Shown: positions 24,038 to 33,840, counted from the first letter of the stretch. The stretch is DNA of 64,000 nt from RPRC01 sp034933285 (GCA_034933285.1 JAYFNT010000011.1:62001-126000), one strand, 5' to 3'. Made by a program: numbers and translations. The notes: generated by a model from the letters alone, not told the origin.

Positions 24038-24470
24038 GCTTCAACGCCGTCAGCAGCTTGCCAAGGTACTTGTTGAGAAAGTGTTCCCTCGGCAGGGAGG
24101 ATATGACCGGGTATTTCCTGATCCCGAGATTCTCCAGTTCCGCTTTTATCCTGGGGTTGGCTTCCCGTAGAAGGCCGTCGCGGAAAGCACGGATCGCTTC
24201 CTCTTTGCGCCCTTCGAGGAGAAGGATTCTGCCCAGGTTTAGGTAGTGCACGGAATACCATGGTTCTTCGTCGATGGCTTCCCGGCACAAGGCCTCAGCC
24301 CGCTTGTAGTCCTGCCGTTCCTTGGCAACGCAGAATGCAAGGTGGGAAAGGACCTCAGGGCTTTCATCCAGGTCCGCCGCCGCCTGCAGGCGCTGCAACG
24401 CCAGGCCGGTATTTCCCGCATCGAGTGCGGCGATTCCTTCTTTCAGTAGTGTCGATGATTTTTGTTCCAT
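24030..24470 (-). CDS. Small TPR-repeat protein
   Basis: 146 residues, mostly helical, with about three tetratricopeptide repeats (residues 5-105, for example ALQRLQAAADLDESPEVLSHLAFC, then YSVHYLNLGRILLLEGRKEEAI). No signal peptide. It is a probable scaffold for protein contacts with no known partner. The C-terminus is basic (LNKYLGKLLTALKLR). It is divergent from nothing nearby and converges on the pseudouridine synthase gene with an 8-bp overlap. Confidence 0.75.
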   Translation of the reverse strand: MEQKSSTLLKEGIAALDAGNTGLALQRLQAAADLDESPEVLSHLAFCVAKERQDYKRAEALCREAIDEEPWYSVHYLNLGRILLLEGRKEEAIRAFRDGLLREANPRIKAELENLGIRKYPVISSLPREHFLNKYLGKLLTALKLR

Positions 24471-24585
24471 TACGGTTGCTCTCTATCAGGCAAAAAGGTA
24501 TATGCTGGTTTCCATCCTGTGTTTCCGGATGGACACTATGCTAATATTTCGGCATGGGACTGCAAGACTTGAGCAGGCCCAGGAA

Positions 24586-25080
24586 TTACCCCGCCGCTAT
24601 GAAGGCCCGGACTTTCTTTTGCTGCCGAAGCCCGGCGAAAAAGGAGCTCAGCAGCTCGGAGCATTCCTTGCCCCTGACACCGGACGTCAAGGAGACACGA
24701 TGATTGAGCCGCGCATCATCGGACAGATCGTACAGGGAACCTGCCGCCCCGCCCTTCGGGTCGTGGCAGCCGAACACCACCCGCTCCAGGCGGGAGAGCA
24801 GAATGGCTCCCATGCACATGGGACACGGCTCGAGTGTTACGTAAAGAGTGGCGCCGAGAAGCCTCCAGTTCCCTGCCTTGCGGGCGGCCTTGCGGATAGC
24901 CGTCATCTCAGCATGGGAAGTGGGGTCCAGACTGGTTTCACGCCTGTTGTAGCCACGCCCCAGCACCTCTCCATCCCTGACGATTACAGCTCCGATCGGA
25001 ACCTCCCCCCTGGCCTCGGCCTTCCCGGCCTCGACGATCGCCTTTCCCATCCAGTAGTTGTCGTCTTTGATCCGTTTCAT
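24586..25080 (-). CDS. tadA: tRNA-specific adenosine deaminase TadA
   Basis: 164 residues from ATG 25080. The longer frame starts at TTG 25122 and adds a non-homologous N-terminus, although GGAGG lies near it. TadA converts A34 of tRNA-Arg to inosine. The zinc site is H56 in HAE (with catalytic E58) and C86/C89 in PCPMC. GEVPIGAVIV is also present. It has the usual length, with a C-terminal tail ending FIAAG. Confidence 0.92.
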   Translation of the reverse strand: MKRIKDDNYWMGKAIVEAGKAEARGEVPIGAVIVRDGEVLGRGYNRRETSLDPTSHAEMTAIRKAARKAGNWRLLGATLYVTLEPCPMCMGAILLSRLERVVFGCHDPKGGAAGSLYDLSDDARLNHRVSLTSGVRGKECSELLSSFFAGLRQQKKVRAFIAAG

Positions 25081-25238
25081 AGTCATCACATATCCGTGGC
25101 CCGGAACATGACCAGCCTCCAAAAGAAGGGGGCCATGACCTTCAGTCTCTTACTATCGCCGTTTTGCCGCCAAGTGTCAATGATTTGCCCATACTTCATT
25201 ACCTGAAGCACAGCTTGGGCGCATCAGGGAGAACTACT

Positions 25239-25874
25239 ATGAAAATCCACGACATATCCATCCGGTTGGCCAATGACACTCCATGCTACCCCGGAGACCC
25301 CCGGGTCACGGTGGAAAGCGTGCTCAGCATGGAAACCGGGGACGGCGCCAATGTCTCCCGGATCACACTGGCCAGCCACTCTGGAACTCATCTGGACGCT
25401 CCCTTCCACATGATTGCCGGAGCCCTGCCGATGTCAGCCATACCCCTTTCCCCGTTGATGGGAAAGGCGCTGGTAGCCGACTTGACGGGCCGTTCGGAAA
25501 TCGGCGCCAGGGAGCTGCTCGCATTGCCGCTTCGTGGCGTAACTCGATTGTTGCTCAAGACCGACAATTCCCGGCTGTGGGAGACCTCCCGTTTCTACCG
25601 GGACTACGTCTCCCTGGTCGGAACGGGTGTCGATTGCCTCATGGAAGCAGGCATTGAACTCGTCGGCATCGATTACCTCTCCATTGAAGCCTGCGACGGA
25701 AACGGGAATGTTCACCGGCGCCTGCTGGAAAAGGGAATCCTGATCCTGGAAGGACTGGATCTCTCTGCTGTTGCTGCAGGCGTGTATGAGCTGATCTGCC
25801 TTCCCCTGAAAGTGGCGGCAGAGGACGGCGCACCGGTGCGCGCGATCCTCCGTGAGCTAGAAGAAGGGAAATGA
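25239..25874 (+). CDS. Cyclase family protein (kynurenine formamidase-like metal hydrolase)
   Basis: 211 residues from ATG 25239, which follows AGGGAG; the longer frame from 25164 is unsupported. It contains the metal-binding signature SHSGTHLDAPFH (residues about 49-60) and an acidic residue in GIDYLSIE. Members hydrolyse N-formylkynurenine or act on other cyclic amides. No tryptophan-catabolism genes are near, so the substrate is unknown. It is followed by the heptamer text at 25893. Confidence 0.85.
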   Translation: MKIHDISIRLANDTPCYPGDPRVTVESVLSMETGDGANVSRITLASHSGTHLDAPFHMIAGALPMSAIPLSPLMGKALVADLTGRSEIGARELLALPLRGVTRLLLKTDNSRLWETSRFYRDYVSLVGTGVDCLMEAGIELVGIDYLSIEACDGNGNVHRRLLEKGILILEGLDLSAVAAGVYELICLPLKVAAEDGAPVRAILRELEEGK

Positions 25875-25892
25875 ATGAAAAGCGGGTGAGCT

Positions 25893-25925
25893 AAATTCTG
25901 TACGCTGTACGCTGTTCACTGCCCG
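25893..25925. repeat. Heptamer-period repeat after the cyclase gene
   Basis: TGTACGC-TGTACGC-TGTTCAC-TGCCCGC units, 20 bp past the cyclase stop codon. The remainder up to 26006 holds the ribosome site AAAGGAGA of the next gene. Confidence 0.75.
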
Positions 25926-26006
25926 CTAATAAAGTGGCGAACAATGGAGGAAAGATTATAATAGAAAAAGAGAGGCGCTATATTCCGTACCGAAAGGAGA
26001 ATTGCC

Positions 26007-26522
26007 ATGGCACGTCTTTCGAATAAATCCGGCGTAGATGAAAAGGGGCTGAGGACTCCGCGAAGTACCGATGTCTACATGCCGAGGGAAGGCTTGAAGG
26101 AAGTTTCATACTGCCGGAAATGCGGCGTGATCTACAGGCAGAAACGCTGGTTCATGGACCCGGATGAACTGGTCGGGATAAAGGGCGATCCGGAGTCAGG
26201 CAAAATCGTCTGTCCGGCGTGTCAGCGAATGCAGGATGGCGTACCGGGAGGATTCCTCACTCTTGCAGGCGATTATCTCCGTCAGCATGAAGCTGAAATT
26301 CTCGAACTGATTAAGAACACCGAGGCAAAGTCCCGGCAGAAGAATCCTCTCGGGCGAATCATGGAAATCCGCCAGGAGGGGGACGTGCTCACCATTCTCA
26401 CCACGGAGGACAAAATTGCCCAGAAACTGGGGCGGGATATGTTCAAAGCCCACAGGGGAGAACTCCGCTTTCACTGGAGCCATGGCGACAACGCGGTAAG
26501 GGTGGAATGGTCGCGGGCATGA
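26007..26522 (+). CDS. BCAM0308-like zinc-ribbon protein
   Basis: 171 residues, after AAAGGAGA. Residues about 36-75 hold a Cys4 zinc ribbon, CRKC and, 35 residues later, CPAC. The rest is an alpha-beta domain (residues 85-170) with KNTEAKSRQKNPLGRI. Similar proteins are annotated as BCAM0308 family or NMD3-like, with no proven role. A strong terminator follows immediately, so it is probably transcribed alone. Confidence 0.65.
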   Translation: MARLSNKSGVDEKGLRTPRSTDVYMPREGLKEVSYCRKCGVIYRQKRWFMDPDELVGIKGDPESGKIVCPACQRMQDGVPGGFLTLAGDYLRQHEAEILELIKNTEAKSRQKNPLGRIMEIRQEGDVLTILTTEDKIAQKLGRDMFKAHRGELRFHWSHGDNAVRVEWSRA

Positions 26523-26549
26523 AGCAATGATGCGGACGGAACTGGTGAG

Positions 26550-26580
26550 GGAAAAGGCGGTCGAAAAGACCGCCTTTTCC
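26550..26580 (+). terminator. Intrinsic terminator after the zinc-ribbon gene
   Basis: A perfect 13-bp stem, GGAAAAGGCGGTC with GACCGCCTTTTCC (26550-26562 and 26568-26580), and a GAAAA loop; the T-rich arm serves as the tract. Confidence 0.8.
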
Positions 26581-26722
26581 TTACGTTCCCGGCGAGAGAA
26601 TAAAACATTGCAAAGAACTGGCAATTGGCATAAAAATGATGGATATTTTCCTGCCCCGCCCTGTCGATTTGTTGTTCCAGCCACGGGAGGAGCTTGCGCC
26701 TTCCTGAAACGGATGGGAATGT

Positions 26723-28105
26723 ATGACGGCATATCACAAGATATTCCTCCGTACTCCCTGGAGGCTCGTTCTCGTCTTTCTCCTCTTTGCCAGCTGCCAA
26801 GCCGTTTTCTGCTTCATCTTCTACGAGAACCGGAAGGCATGGTTGATGTGCGGCATTACCGTCACACTCACGCTTGCCTCCGGAGCGATTGTACTCTTCA
26901 TCTGGCGCCAGACGCAGATGAAGCATCTGCGGGAGATCTGCGACGTCGAACGTGAACATCTCGCCCTTGCACAGCAGTATGAAGCCCTGACCCGTTTTTC
27001 CAACGACGGGATTCTGCTGCTCGCGGCAGACGGGGGAATAGTTGAAACAAATGAGCGTGCTGTTTCCCTCTACGGATATTCCTGGGAAGAGCTCCTGCAG
27101 CTCAACATACGAGACCTGAAAGTGCCGGAAAACTGGTCGGACCTGGACGAAAAGCTGGCATTGACCAGGGAACACGGCGGAATAATGTTCGAATCGCTGC
27201 ACCGGCGCAAAAACGGCGAGACAGTACCGGTGGAGATAAGCTCCCGCATCCTCCTGATTGAAGGAAAATGGTTCTATCTGGGCATAATCCGTGACATATC
27301 GGAACGCAGGAGCGCCGAGGCCCAGGTAATACAGAAACATCGGGAATTGGAAAACCTGAACCGAACCCTGGAGGATAGGGTTCGGGAAGAAGTGTCGAAA
27401 AACCGTGAAAAGGACCACCTGATCATTCAGCAGGGCCGGCTTGCGGCCATGGGAGAGATGATCGGCAATATCGCCCATCAGTGGCGGCAACCCCTGAACG
27501 TGGTGGGGCTGCTCTTCCAGAGCCTCCAGGAAATGCACCACCAGGGGGAACTTACCGGGGAACAGCTTAATGACACGGTATGCCAGGCAATGGAGGTCAT
27601 AAGGTTCATGTCGCAGACAATGGATGACTTCCGCAACTTTTTCAAACCGGACAAGGAAAAGAAGGATTTCTCCGTCAAAGAGGTCGTCAACAGGTCACTG
27701 TCTTTTCTTCGTCCCCACCTCAATTACCACAATATCAGTGTTGAAGTGAACATCGACAAAGAACTGGTCGTAACCGGATACCCCAATGAGTATGCACAGG
27801 TTCTCATAAATATCCTGGGAAATTCCAAGGATGTAATCCTAGAACGGGATACGGAAAATCCCGTCATCATCATCAATGCGCACAGGGAATCGAATCGCAC
27901 CATCGTTACGATTCAGGACAATGCAGGAGGCATTGCCGACGATATCATCGGAAAGATCTTCGACCCGTACTTCACTACAAAACGGACCGGCGACGGATCC
28001 GGACTTGGCCTGTACATGTCGAAGACCATCATAGAAAAAAACATGCTGGGCAGTCTGTCCGCAGCCAATACAGCCGCGGGCGCCGAGTTTCGGATCGAGG
28101 TATGA
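26723..28105 (+). CDS. Membrane-bound PAS sensor histidine kinase
   Basis: 460 residues. Two membrane helices (about 14-34 and 41-61) with almost no periplasmic loop are followed by a coiled segment, a PAS domain (about 83-195), then HisKA with H252 in GNIAHQWRQPLN and an HATPase domain (NILGNSKDV, DNAGGI, GDGSGLGLYMSK). This HisKA variant is common in Geobacterales and Wolinella-type kinases. It lies 27 bp upstream of a second kinase that in turn overlaps a sigma-54 response regulator, suggesting one phosphorelay or two inputs to one regulator. Confidence 0.88.
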   Translation: MTAYHKIFLRTPWRLVLVFLLFASCQAVFCFIFYENRKAWLMCGITVTLTLASGAIVLFIWRQTQMKHLREICDVEREHLALAQQYEALTRFSNDGILLLAADGGIVETNERAVSLYGYSWEELLQLNIRDLKVPENWSDLDEKLALTREHGGIMFESLHRRKNGETVPVEISSRILLIEGKWFYLGIIRDISERRSAEAQVIQKHRELENLNRTLEDRVREEVSKNREKDHLIIQQGRLAAMGEMIGNIAHQWRQPLNVVGLLFQSLQEMHHQGELTGEQLNDTVCQAMEVIRFMSQTMDDFRNFFKPDKEKKDFSVKEVVNRSLSFLRPHLNYHNISVEVNIDKELVVTGYPNEYAQVLINILGNSKDVILERDTENPVIIINAHRESNRTIVTIQDNAGGIADDIIGKIFDPYFTTKRTGDGSGLGLYMSKTIIEKNMLGSLSAANTAAGAEFRIEV

Positions 28106-28132
28106 CCACTATGGGCGCGGGATGGGGGAGGC

Positions 28133-30898
28133 GTGGCGACAAACGAAGAAATATCCGGGAACGGGGGCGGAAAAAGGGCGGCGACAGCACCGGCAAACGT
28201 CAGCAAATGGCTCGATATGTTTACCGAAATGATGGCTGTCTTCCCCTGTCCTGTATACTTCAAGGACATAAGGGGCAGGTACCGGTTATTCAATGCTGCC
28301 TTTGAAAGGTTCCTCGGCTTGTCCGGCGAAGAGATCAGGGGCAAACGGTTGCGACAGGTGTCTCAAAAGGGAAGTTTCAGGCTCCTGGAAACAATGGACC
28401 GCAAACTGATCAGAAACGCCGCCGGCTGGCAGTGTTTCCAGACATCCCACAGGGATGCATCGGGCAAGGAATGGAGCGTAATAATCAACAAATCCATGCT
28501 GTTCCTCCATGGTGAAGTCAGGGGAATCATGGGTGTCATCACGGATGTTACCGAACTTGAGGAAACCAAAAGGGAGCTTTACGAATCACGCAAGATCCTG
28601 CAGAACGTATTCGAAGCCATTCCCGACCTGCTGACCGTACATGACCGCAACCTTCGCGTTGTAATGAGCAACTGGCACGGCGGCTATGAATATGTGGCGG
28701 AAGAGTTGCGCTTCGGCCATCCCTACTGCTATGACGCCTATTATCCGGGGCAGGGCAGACCGTGCGAGCCGTGCAATGTTCTCGAAGTGTTCAGAACCAA
28801 CCTTCCCAGCCTGACGGAAAAATACAACCCCCGCATCGGCCATATGGAATCCCGGGCGTTTCCGGTTTTCGACGAATCCGGGAAAACCGTGATGGTTGCG
28901 GAATACGTTCGCAGCATAAATGAGCGGAAAATGGCGGAATTTGCGCTCAGCGAAGCAAACCAGCGACTGAACGCCATTATCGCGTCATCTCCTCTGCCCA
29001 TCATCGCCATGGACATCTTTGGCAAGGTCATGCTCTGGAACCCGGCAGCAGAGAAAACCTTCGGCTGGAAGAACGAGGAAGTGCTCAACAAGGAGTACCC
29101 TCTGTTCCCAAAGCGCAGAGAACTGGAAATATTCAATCTTTTCAAAAGGCTGGGCAAAGATGAAATCATCCGTGGAGAAGAGGTTTACCGGCAATGCAAA
29201 GACGGCAGACCCATAACCCTCAGCCGCCATAATGCGCCGCTGCGTGACACCTCCGGCCGGATCACCGGCACCATGGCCGTTCTGGAAGACATCACCGAGA
29301 GAAAACAAGCGGAAAATGAGCTCAAGGCATCGGAAGCCAACTACCGCGCAATTTTCGACGGGACAAACGAAGCAATCTTCGTACTGGACTCTGAAAACGG
29401 GTCGATCATCGATGTGAACAGGAAGATGTGCGAAATGTACGGCTGCAGCCGGGAAGAAGCGTTGCGGCTGGACGTAGAGGCTTTCAGCGCCGGTCAGGAG
29501 CCCTTCACCCAGAACTTTGTCAACCATTACGTCAAGAAAGCAGTTGTTGGGGACAGCCAGATGTTCGAATGGCTGGCCCGACGCTTGGATGGTTCCCTCT
29601 TCTGGGTTGAAGTGAACATCAAAAAAATCAACCTGGGGGGCATGACCCGAGCGCTTGCGTCGGTGCGGGACATTACGGAACGCAAGATAGCGGAGGAAGC
29701 CCAGCGGGAAAGCGAAGAGCGTTTCCGCAGGATCTTCGAGCAGAACGAAGACCCGGCAATGATCATCTGCCCGGAAACCCTGGTGATCATCGACGTAAAT
29801 CCGGTGCTGGTCAAACATTACGGTTTTTCCGCCAGGAAGCTGCTCAGAGAAGGGCCGGGACTCTTCCTGCAGGAGCCGGAACTTGACAGGATCAGCCAGG
29901 CTCTGCGAGGAATTACCGATGCCGGAACAGTTCAGAGCGAACCGCTCGTCACGTTCGCCAAAAACGACGACAGGATCATCACCTCCTTCAAGGCAAAACT
30001 TATCAGGGCAAGGGGCGTGTCATACGCATATTGCACCTTCCGCGACATCACGGAACGACTGAGGATCCGTGAAGAAACGAAAAAGATGCAGACCAAGCTG
30101 CTGCAGACCAACAAGATGGCCGCACTGGGAACCCTGTCTTCCGGCATAGCCCACGAGATCAACAATCCGGTCAATTTTATACTCTCCAACGCCCGGATGC
30201 TCCATGACGCCTGGCAGGACCTTGATCTGATTTGCTCGGAGTACGGCCGGGACCTGGTGGATTATTCCATCGGCGGCTTCACTTTTGCCGAGGCCAGGGA
30301 AATCCTCCCCAAGCTCCTGGATGGAATCATCGACGGGTCACACCGCATCAGGACCATCCTGACGGGCCTCAGGGAGTTCGCCCGCGAGGAGAAAACCCCG
30401 CCGAACCAGAAAGTGGACGTAAACAGCGCCATCGAAAAGTCAGTCGCCATTCTCCAGAACCAGATCAGGGAATACACGAATCATTTTCATCTTTCCGCGG
30501 AACCGGATCTTCCCCCCGTAAGGGGCAGCCTGCAGCAACTGGAACAAGTGGTGATCAACCTGACCATGAATGCGCTGCAATCACTGCCGGGCAAGGAATT
30601 CGGAGTCTACATCTCCACATACAGGGAAAAGAAATCAAACTGCGTGGTGATCAAAGTCAGGGACCAGGGAGTCGGCATGGACCAGGAAGTCGTGAAACGG
30701 ATTTTCGACCCATTCTTCACCACCAGGCTGGAAAGCGGCGGCACCGGGCTAGGCCTTTCCATCTGCTATTCCATCCTCAAGGAACACCAGGGCGCCATAG
30801 AAGTCGAATCGGAACCGGGCAAAGGAACCAGCGTCTTTGTCCGGATTCCATCCTTACGACACCGGGAGGGAATCCATGAAAAACACAGCGAACCTTGA
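28133..30898 (+). CDS. Cytoplasmic multi-PAS sensor histidine kinase
   Basis: 921 residues from a GTG at 28133 that closely follows GGGGGAG. About five PAS domains fill residues 25-645. The second (about 147-270) carries the CYDAYYPGQ...PCEPC cysteine cluster often found in deltaproteobacterial PAS domains. HisKA has H674 (GIAHEINNPVNF), followed by an HATPase with GVGMD and GTGLGLSICYS. There is no membrane segment. The stop overlaps the regulator gene downstream by 23 bp, which strongly suggests partnership. The ligand is unknown. Confidence 0.88.
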   Translation: MATNEEISGNGGGKRAATAPANVSKWLDMFTEMMAVFPCPVYFKDIRGRYRLFNAAFERFLGLSGEEIRGKRLRQVSQKGSFRLLETMDRKLIRNAAGWQCFQTSHRDASGKEWSVIINKSMLFLHGEVRGIMGVITDVTELEETKRELYESRKILQNVFEAIPDLLTVHDRNLRVVMSNWHGGYEYVAEELRFGHPYCYDAYYPGQGRPCEPCNVLEVFRTNLPSLTEKYNPRIGHMESRAFPVFDESGKTVMVAEYVRSINERKMAEFALSEANQRLNAIIASSPLPIIAMDIFGKVMLWNPAAEKTFGWKNEEVLNKEYPLFPKRRELEIFNLFKRLGKDEIIRGEEVYRQCKDGRPITLSRHNAPLRDTSGRITGTMAVLEDITERKQAENELKASEANYRAIFDGTNEAIFVLDSENGSIIDVNRKMCEMYGCSREEALRLDVEAFSAGQEPFTQNFVNHYVKKAVVGDSQMFEWLARRLDGSLFWVEVNIKKINLGGMTRALASVRDITERKIAEEAQRESEERFRRIFEQNEDPAMIICPETLVIIDVNPVLVKHYGFSARKLLREGPGLFLQEPELDRISQALRGITDAGTVQSEPLVTFAKNDDRIITSFKAKLIRARGVSYAYCTFRDITERLRIREETKKMQTKLLQTNKMAALGTLSSGIAHEINNPVNFILSNARMLHDAWQDLDLICSEYGRDLVDYSIGGFTFAEAREILPKLLDGIIDGSHRIRTILTGLREFAREEKTPPNQKVDVNSAIEKSVAILQNQIREYTNHFHLSAEPDLPPVRGSLQQLEQVVINLTMNALQSLPGKEFGVYISTYREKKSNCVVIKVRDQGVGMDQEVVKRIFDPFFTTRLESGGTGLGLSICYSILKEHQGAIEVESEPGKGTSVFVRIPSLRHREGIHEKHSEP

Positions 30899-32294
30899 TC
30901 TTCCGTCCGTTCTGCTTGTCGATGACGAGGAACAGATACTGTTTTCATCTGCCGCGCTGCTCCGCAGGGCCGCTGTCAGGAACGTGAAGACCATTTCCGA
31001 CAGCAGGGATGTACTGCCCATCCTGGCCGGGGAAAATGTGGGAACCATCGTGCTGGACCTGTTCATGCCCCATGTTTCGGGAAAAGACCTCCTGGCGCAT
31101 CTGTACCGAGACTATCCCCATATCCCGGTTATTGTCATGACCGCCGCACACGACCTGGAAACGGCTGTTGACTGCATGAAAACGGGCGCTTTCGACTACC
31201 TGTTGAAACCGGTGGAAAACGCCCGTTTCATTTCAAGCGTCTCCAAAGCCATGGAAATCTTCACCCTGAAGAGCCAGATGGCTCTGCTGGAACAGCACCT
31301 GTTCGACGACAGGGTCGAGCAACCTGCGGCCTTCGAGTCCATTGTCACCGTAAGCAAGAAGATGCAGACTGTTTTCCAGTACTGCGAGGTAATCGGGAGG
31401 TCCCGGCAGCCAGTTCTGATTACCGGTGAAACAGGTACCGGCAAGGAACTTGTCGCCAGGGCAGTCCATGCCGTAAGCGGCCTTGCTGGTAAGTTCATCC
31501 CGGTAAACGTGGCCGGACTGGACGACAATCTTTTTACCGACACCCTGTTCGGCCACCGGAAAGGAGCTTACACCGGGGCGGAAGAAGCGCGCAGAGGGCT
31601 GATAGAATCCGCGGCCGAAGGCACGCTGTTCCTGGACGAGATCGGGGACCTGTCCGAATCTTCCCAGGTCAAGCTTCTGCGCCTGCTCCAGGAGCAGGAA
31701 TACTACTCCATAGGTTCCGATATACCGAAAAAGAGTTCCTCCAGGATCATTGCCTCCACCAACAGGGATCTGCGCGAAGAGGTTTCCCGGGGCACGTTCC
31801 GCCGCGACCTCTACTACCGGATCTGCGCACACCGAGTCATCATCCCGCCGCTCAGGGAGCGGCCCGAGGACATCCCCTGCCTATTGGGACATTTTCTCCG
31901 CAAAGCGTCCAAAAAACTCGACAAGAGGCGCCCGAGTCCGCCCCCCCAGCTGTTCGCCCTCCTTTCCGCCTACCCCTTTCCCGGAAACGTCAGGGAGCTG
32001 GAAGCCATGGTATTCGACGCCGTCGCCCGACATGCTTCCGGCATCCTGTCGCTTACAAGTTTCAGGGAGGCGGTCAGCAGGAAATACTCCGTCGAATCCC
32101 TTCAGCCACTTGAACCAACGGCAAACGGTTCCCTTCCCTTGCGGTTTCCCGAAAAACTTCCAACCCTGCATGAAGCAGAAACCCTGCTGGTGAACGAAGC
32201 CATGAAGCGTTCCGGAGGAAATCAGGGAATTGCCGCTTCTCTCCTGGGGATCTCCCGCTCCGCCCTCAACAAAAGGCTCAGAAAAACGGATTAA
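30876..32294 (+). CDS. Sigma-54-dependent response regulator (NtrC family)
   Basis: 472 residues from ATG 30876, which follows GGGAGGG; the longer frame from 30837 is not needed. Receiver domain with D16-D17 and phospho-site D61 (LDLFMPHVSG). AAA+ domain with Walker A GETGTGKE, the GAYTGA sigma-54 contact loop and Walker B in GTLFLDEIGD. C-terminal Fis-type helix-turn-helix (NQGIAASLLGISRSALNKRL). It would activate a sigma-54 promoter. The nearest one is at 32501-32517, upstream of the alcohol dehydrogenase operon, with repeat elements 160 bp before it. Confidence 0.93.
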   Translation: MKNTANLDLPSVLLVDDEEQILFSSAALLRRAAVRNVKTISDSRDVLPILAGENVGTIVLDLFMPHVSGKDLLAHLYRDYPHIPVIVMTAAHDLETAVDCMKTGAFDYLLKPVENARFISSVSKAMEIFTLKSQMALLEQHLFDDRVEQPAAFESIVTVSKKMQTVFQYCEVIGRSRQPVLITGETGTGKELVARAVHAVSGLAGKFIPVNVAGLDDNLFTDTLFGHRKGAYTGAEEARRGLIESAAEGTLFLDEIGDLSESSQVKLLRLLQEQEYYSIGSDIPKKSSSRIIASTNRDLREEVSRGTFRRDLYYRICAHRVIIPPLRERPEDIPCLLGHFLRKASKKLDKRRPSPPPQLFALLSAYPFPGNVRELEAMVFDAVARHASGILSLTSFREAVSRKYSVESLQPLEPTANGSLPLRFPEKLPTLHEAETLLVNEAMKRSGGNQGIAASLLGISRSALNKRLRKTD

Positions 32295-32329
32295 CCCGGC
32301 CGTCTCTAATGAAAAAGTCTGTGCAGCAA

Positions 32330-32357
32330 TTCACACCTGTGAAAAGACTCACACCTG
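32330..32357 (+). promoter_or_regulatory. Candidate enhancer site for the sigma-54 regulator
   Basis: TTCACA-CC-TGTGAA (32330-32343) is an inverted repeat. TCACACCTG recurs at 32349-32357, 18 bp further. The site is about 160 bp upstream of the -24 element, the usual distance for NtrC-type enhancers. The 310-bp gap holds no frame with a ribosome site. Confidence 0.5.
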
Positions 32358-32500
32358 CCTTAAACCCGCTCCCAACATGGAATCAGGTCTGCTCCCCAAT
32401 CCTGCCCAAGGTAATTTTCTTTACATCCCTCTCAAGACCATGATAGAGCGGCCAAGCCATAACTCTCGGTAATAATACAACTATTTTTCAACCGACGCTC

Positions 32501-32517
32501 CGGCACACCCCGTGCTT
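32501..32517 (+). promoter_or_regulatory. Sigma-54 promoter of the alcohol dehydrogenase operon
   Basis: CGGCAC at 32501-32506 and GTGCT at 32512-32516 put GG (32502-32503) and GC (32514-32515) ten bases apart, as RpoN requires. Start predicted near 32526, 79 nt before the first codon. Confidence 0.6.
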
Positions 32518-32604
32518 TAGCATAATCAATATCTGATGGAACAGGATGTCCGTTTCCCAGGCCTCCCGCTCGTCGGGAAAAACCACTTTTCCAAGGAGGA
32601 AAAC

Positions 32605-33768
32605 ATGACAATGCCATTAGGACCAGTCCGGTATCTCGTACCCCCTATTTCGCTGATAGGGTGTGGAACATCCAAAGCTGTCGGTGACTATCTGAAGACC
32701 TTAGGTGCCAAAAAGACCCTGATCGTTACCGATAAAGGCCTGTCCAAGATCGGCGTGGCCGGCACAATCAAGAAATATGTCGAAGATGCCGGCTTGCAGG
32801 CCGTCATTTTTGACGGCGCGGAACCCAACCCGACCGACCAGAATGTGGCTGACGGCGTCAAAGCGTATCAGGAGAACGGCTGCGACTCCATCATATCGCT
32901 GGGCGGCGGAAGCTCCCATGATACCGGCAAAGGGGTCGGCATCGTAGCCACTAATGGCGGCAAAATTAAAGATTTCCAGGGAATTGACACGGTGAAGAAA
33001 CCCATGCCGCCGCTCATCGCCATCAACACCACTGCAGGCACCGGCAGTGAAGTGACTCCTGCGGCAGTTATCACCAACACTGAGAATCATGTGAAAATGG
33101 TTGTCTGGAGCATCAATGTGTCGGCGAACGTAGCCATTGACGACCCTGAGCTGATGATCGGAATGCCCCCGGCCCTGACCGCCGCAACCGGCATGGATGC
33201 CCTCACCCACGCAGTGGAAGCCTATGTTTCCCTGGGCCACAACCCGAGAGCCGATGCCCTTGCCCTGAAGGCCATCGAGATGATTGCCCAATACCTGCGC
33301 AAGGCAGTTGCCAACGGTCAGAATATCGAGGCACGCACCGGCATGGCCTATGCCCAAACCCTTGCCGGCGAAGCGTTCTCCAGCGCGGGTCTGGGAATCG
33401 CCCACTCCCTTGCCCACCAGCCCGGCAGCTTCATCGGCCTGCCACACGGTGTCTGCAACGCAATCTTCCTGCCCCTGGTCTGCGAGTTCAACATGAATGC
33501 CTGCCTGGAACGTTTCGCTGACATTGCCGTGGCCATGGGAGAGGACATCGTCGGCATGACGACGAGAGACGCTGCCCTGACAGGGATCGATGCTATCCGG
33601 ACGCTGTCCGCCGATATCGGCATCCCGTCGGGTCTCGCACAACTGGGGATGAAGGAAGAGGATATCCCGAAAATGGCCGAATGGGCTTTGAAGGAAGTCT
33701 GCACTCCCACCAATCCCCGAATCACGACCTTGCAGGATATGGTTGACCTCTACAAAAAAGCGATGTAA
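32605..33768 (+). CDS. Iron-containing alcohol dehydrogenase (copy 1)
   Basis: 387 residues from ATG 32605, after AAGGAGGAAAAC; the earlier frame from 32536 overlaps the promoter region. Group III alcohol dehydrogenase: NAD motif GGGSSHDTGKG, the INTTAGTGSEVT loop, and iron ligands D, H, H, H in DALTHAVEAY, GIAHSLAHQPG and GLPHGVCNA. Such enzymes reduce or oxidise primary alcohols, butanol, 1,3-propanediol or methanol; this class resembles 1,3-propanediol dehydrogenase (DhaT), but substrate cannot be fixed by motif alone. It is followed by a close paralogue of identical length and an outer-membrane protein. Confidence 0.92.
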   Translation: MTMPLGPVRYLVPPISLIGCGTSKAVGDYLKTLGAKKTLIVTDKGLSKIGVAGTIKKYVEDAGLQAVIFDGAEPNPTDQNVADGVKAYQENGCDSIISLGGGSSHDTGKGVGIVATNGGKIKDFQGIDTVKKPMPPLIAINTTAGTGSEVTPAAVITNTENHVKMVVWSINVSANVAIDDPELMIGMPPALTAATGMDALTHAVEAYVSLGHNPRADALALKAIEMIAQYLRKAVANGQNIEARTGMAYAQTLAGEAFSSAGLGIAHSLAHQPGSFIGLPHGVCNAIFLPLVCEFNMNACLERFADIAVAMGEDIVGMTTRDAALTGIDAIRTLSADIGIPSGLAQLGMKEEDIPKMAEWALKEVCTPTNPRITTLQDMVDLYKKAM

Positions 33769-33779
33769 CGCGATGCACA

Positions 33780-33807
33780 GCGGGGCGCCCGGGGTAGGGC
33801 GCCCCGC
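33780..33807 (+). other. GC-rich hairpin between the two alcohol dehydrogenase genes
   Basis: A perfect 11-bp stem, GCGGGGCGCCC with GGGCGCCCCGC (33780-33790 and 33797-33807), with a GGGGTA loop and no T-tract. It is probably an mRNA stabiliser or processing site that adjusts the ratio of the two enzymes. Confidence 0.6.
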
Positions 33808-33840
33808 CACAATACCGGGCTATTCAAGGAGGTAGAAACC

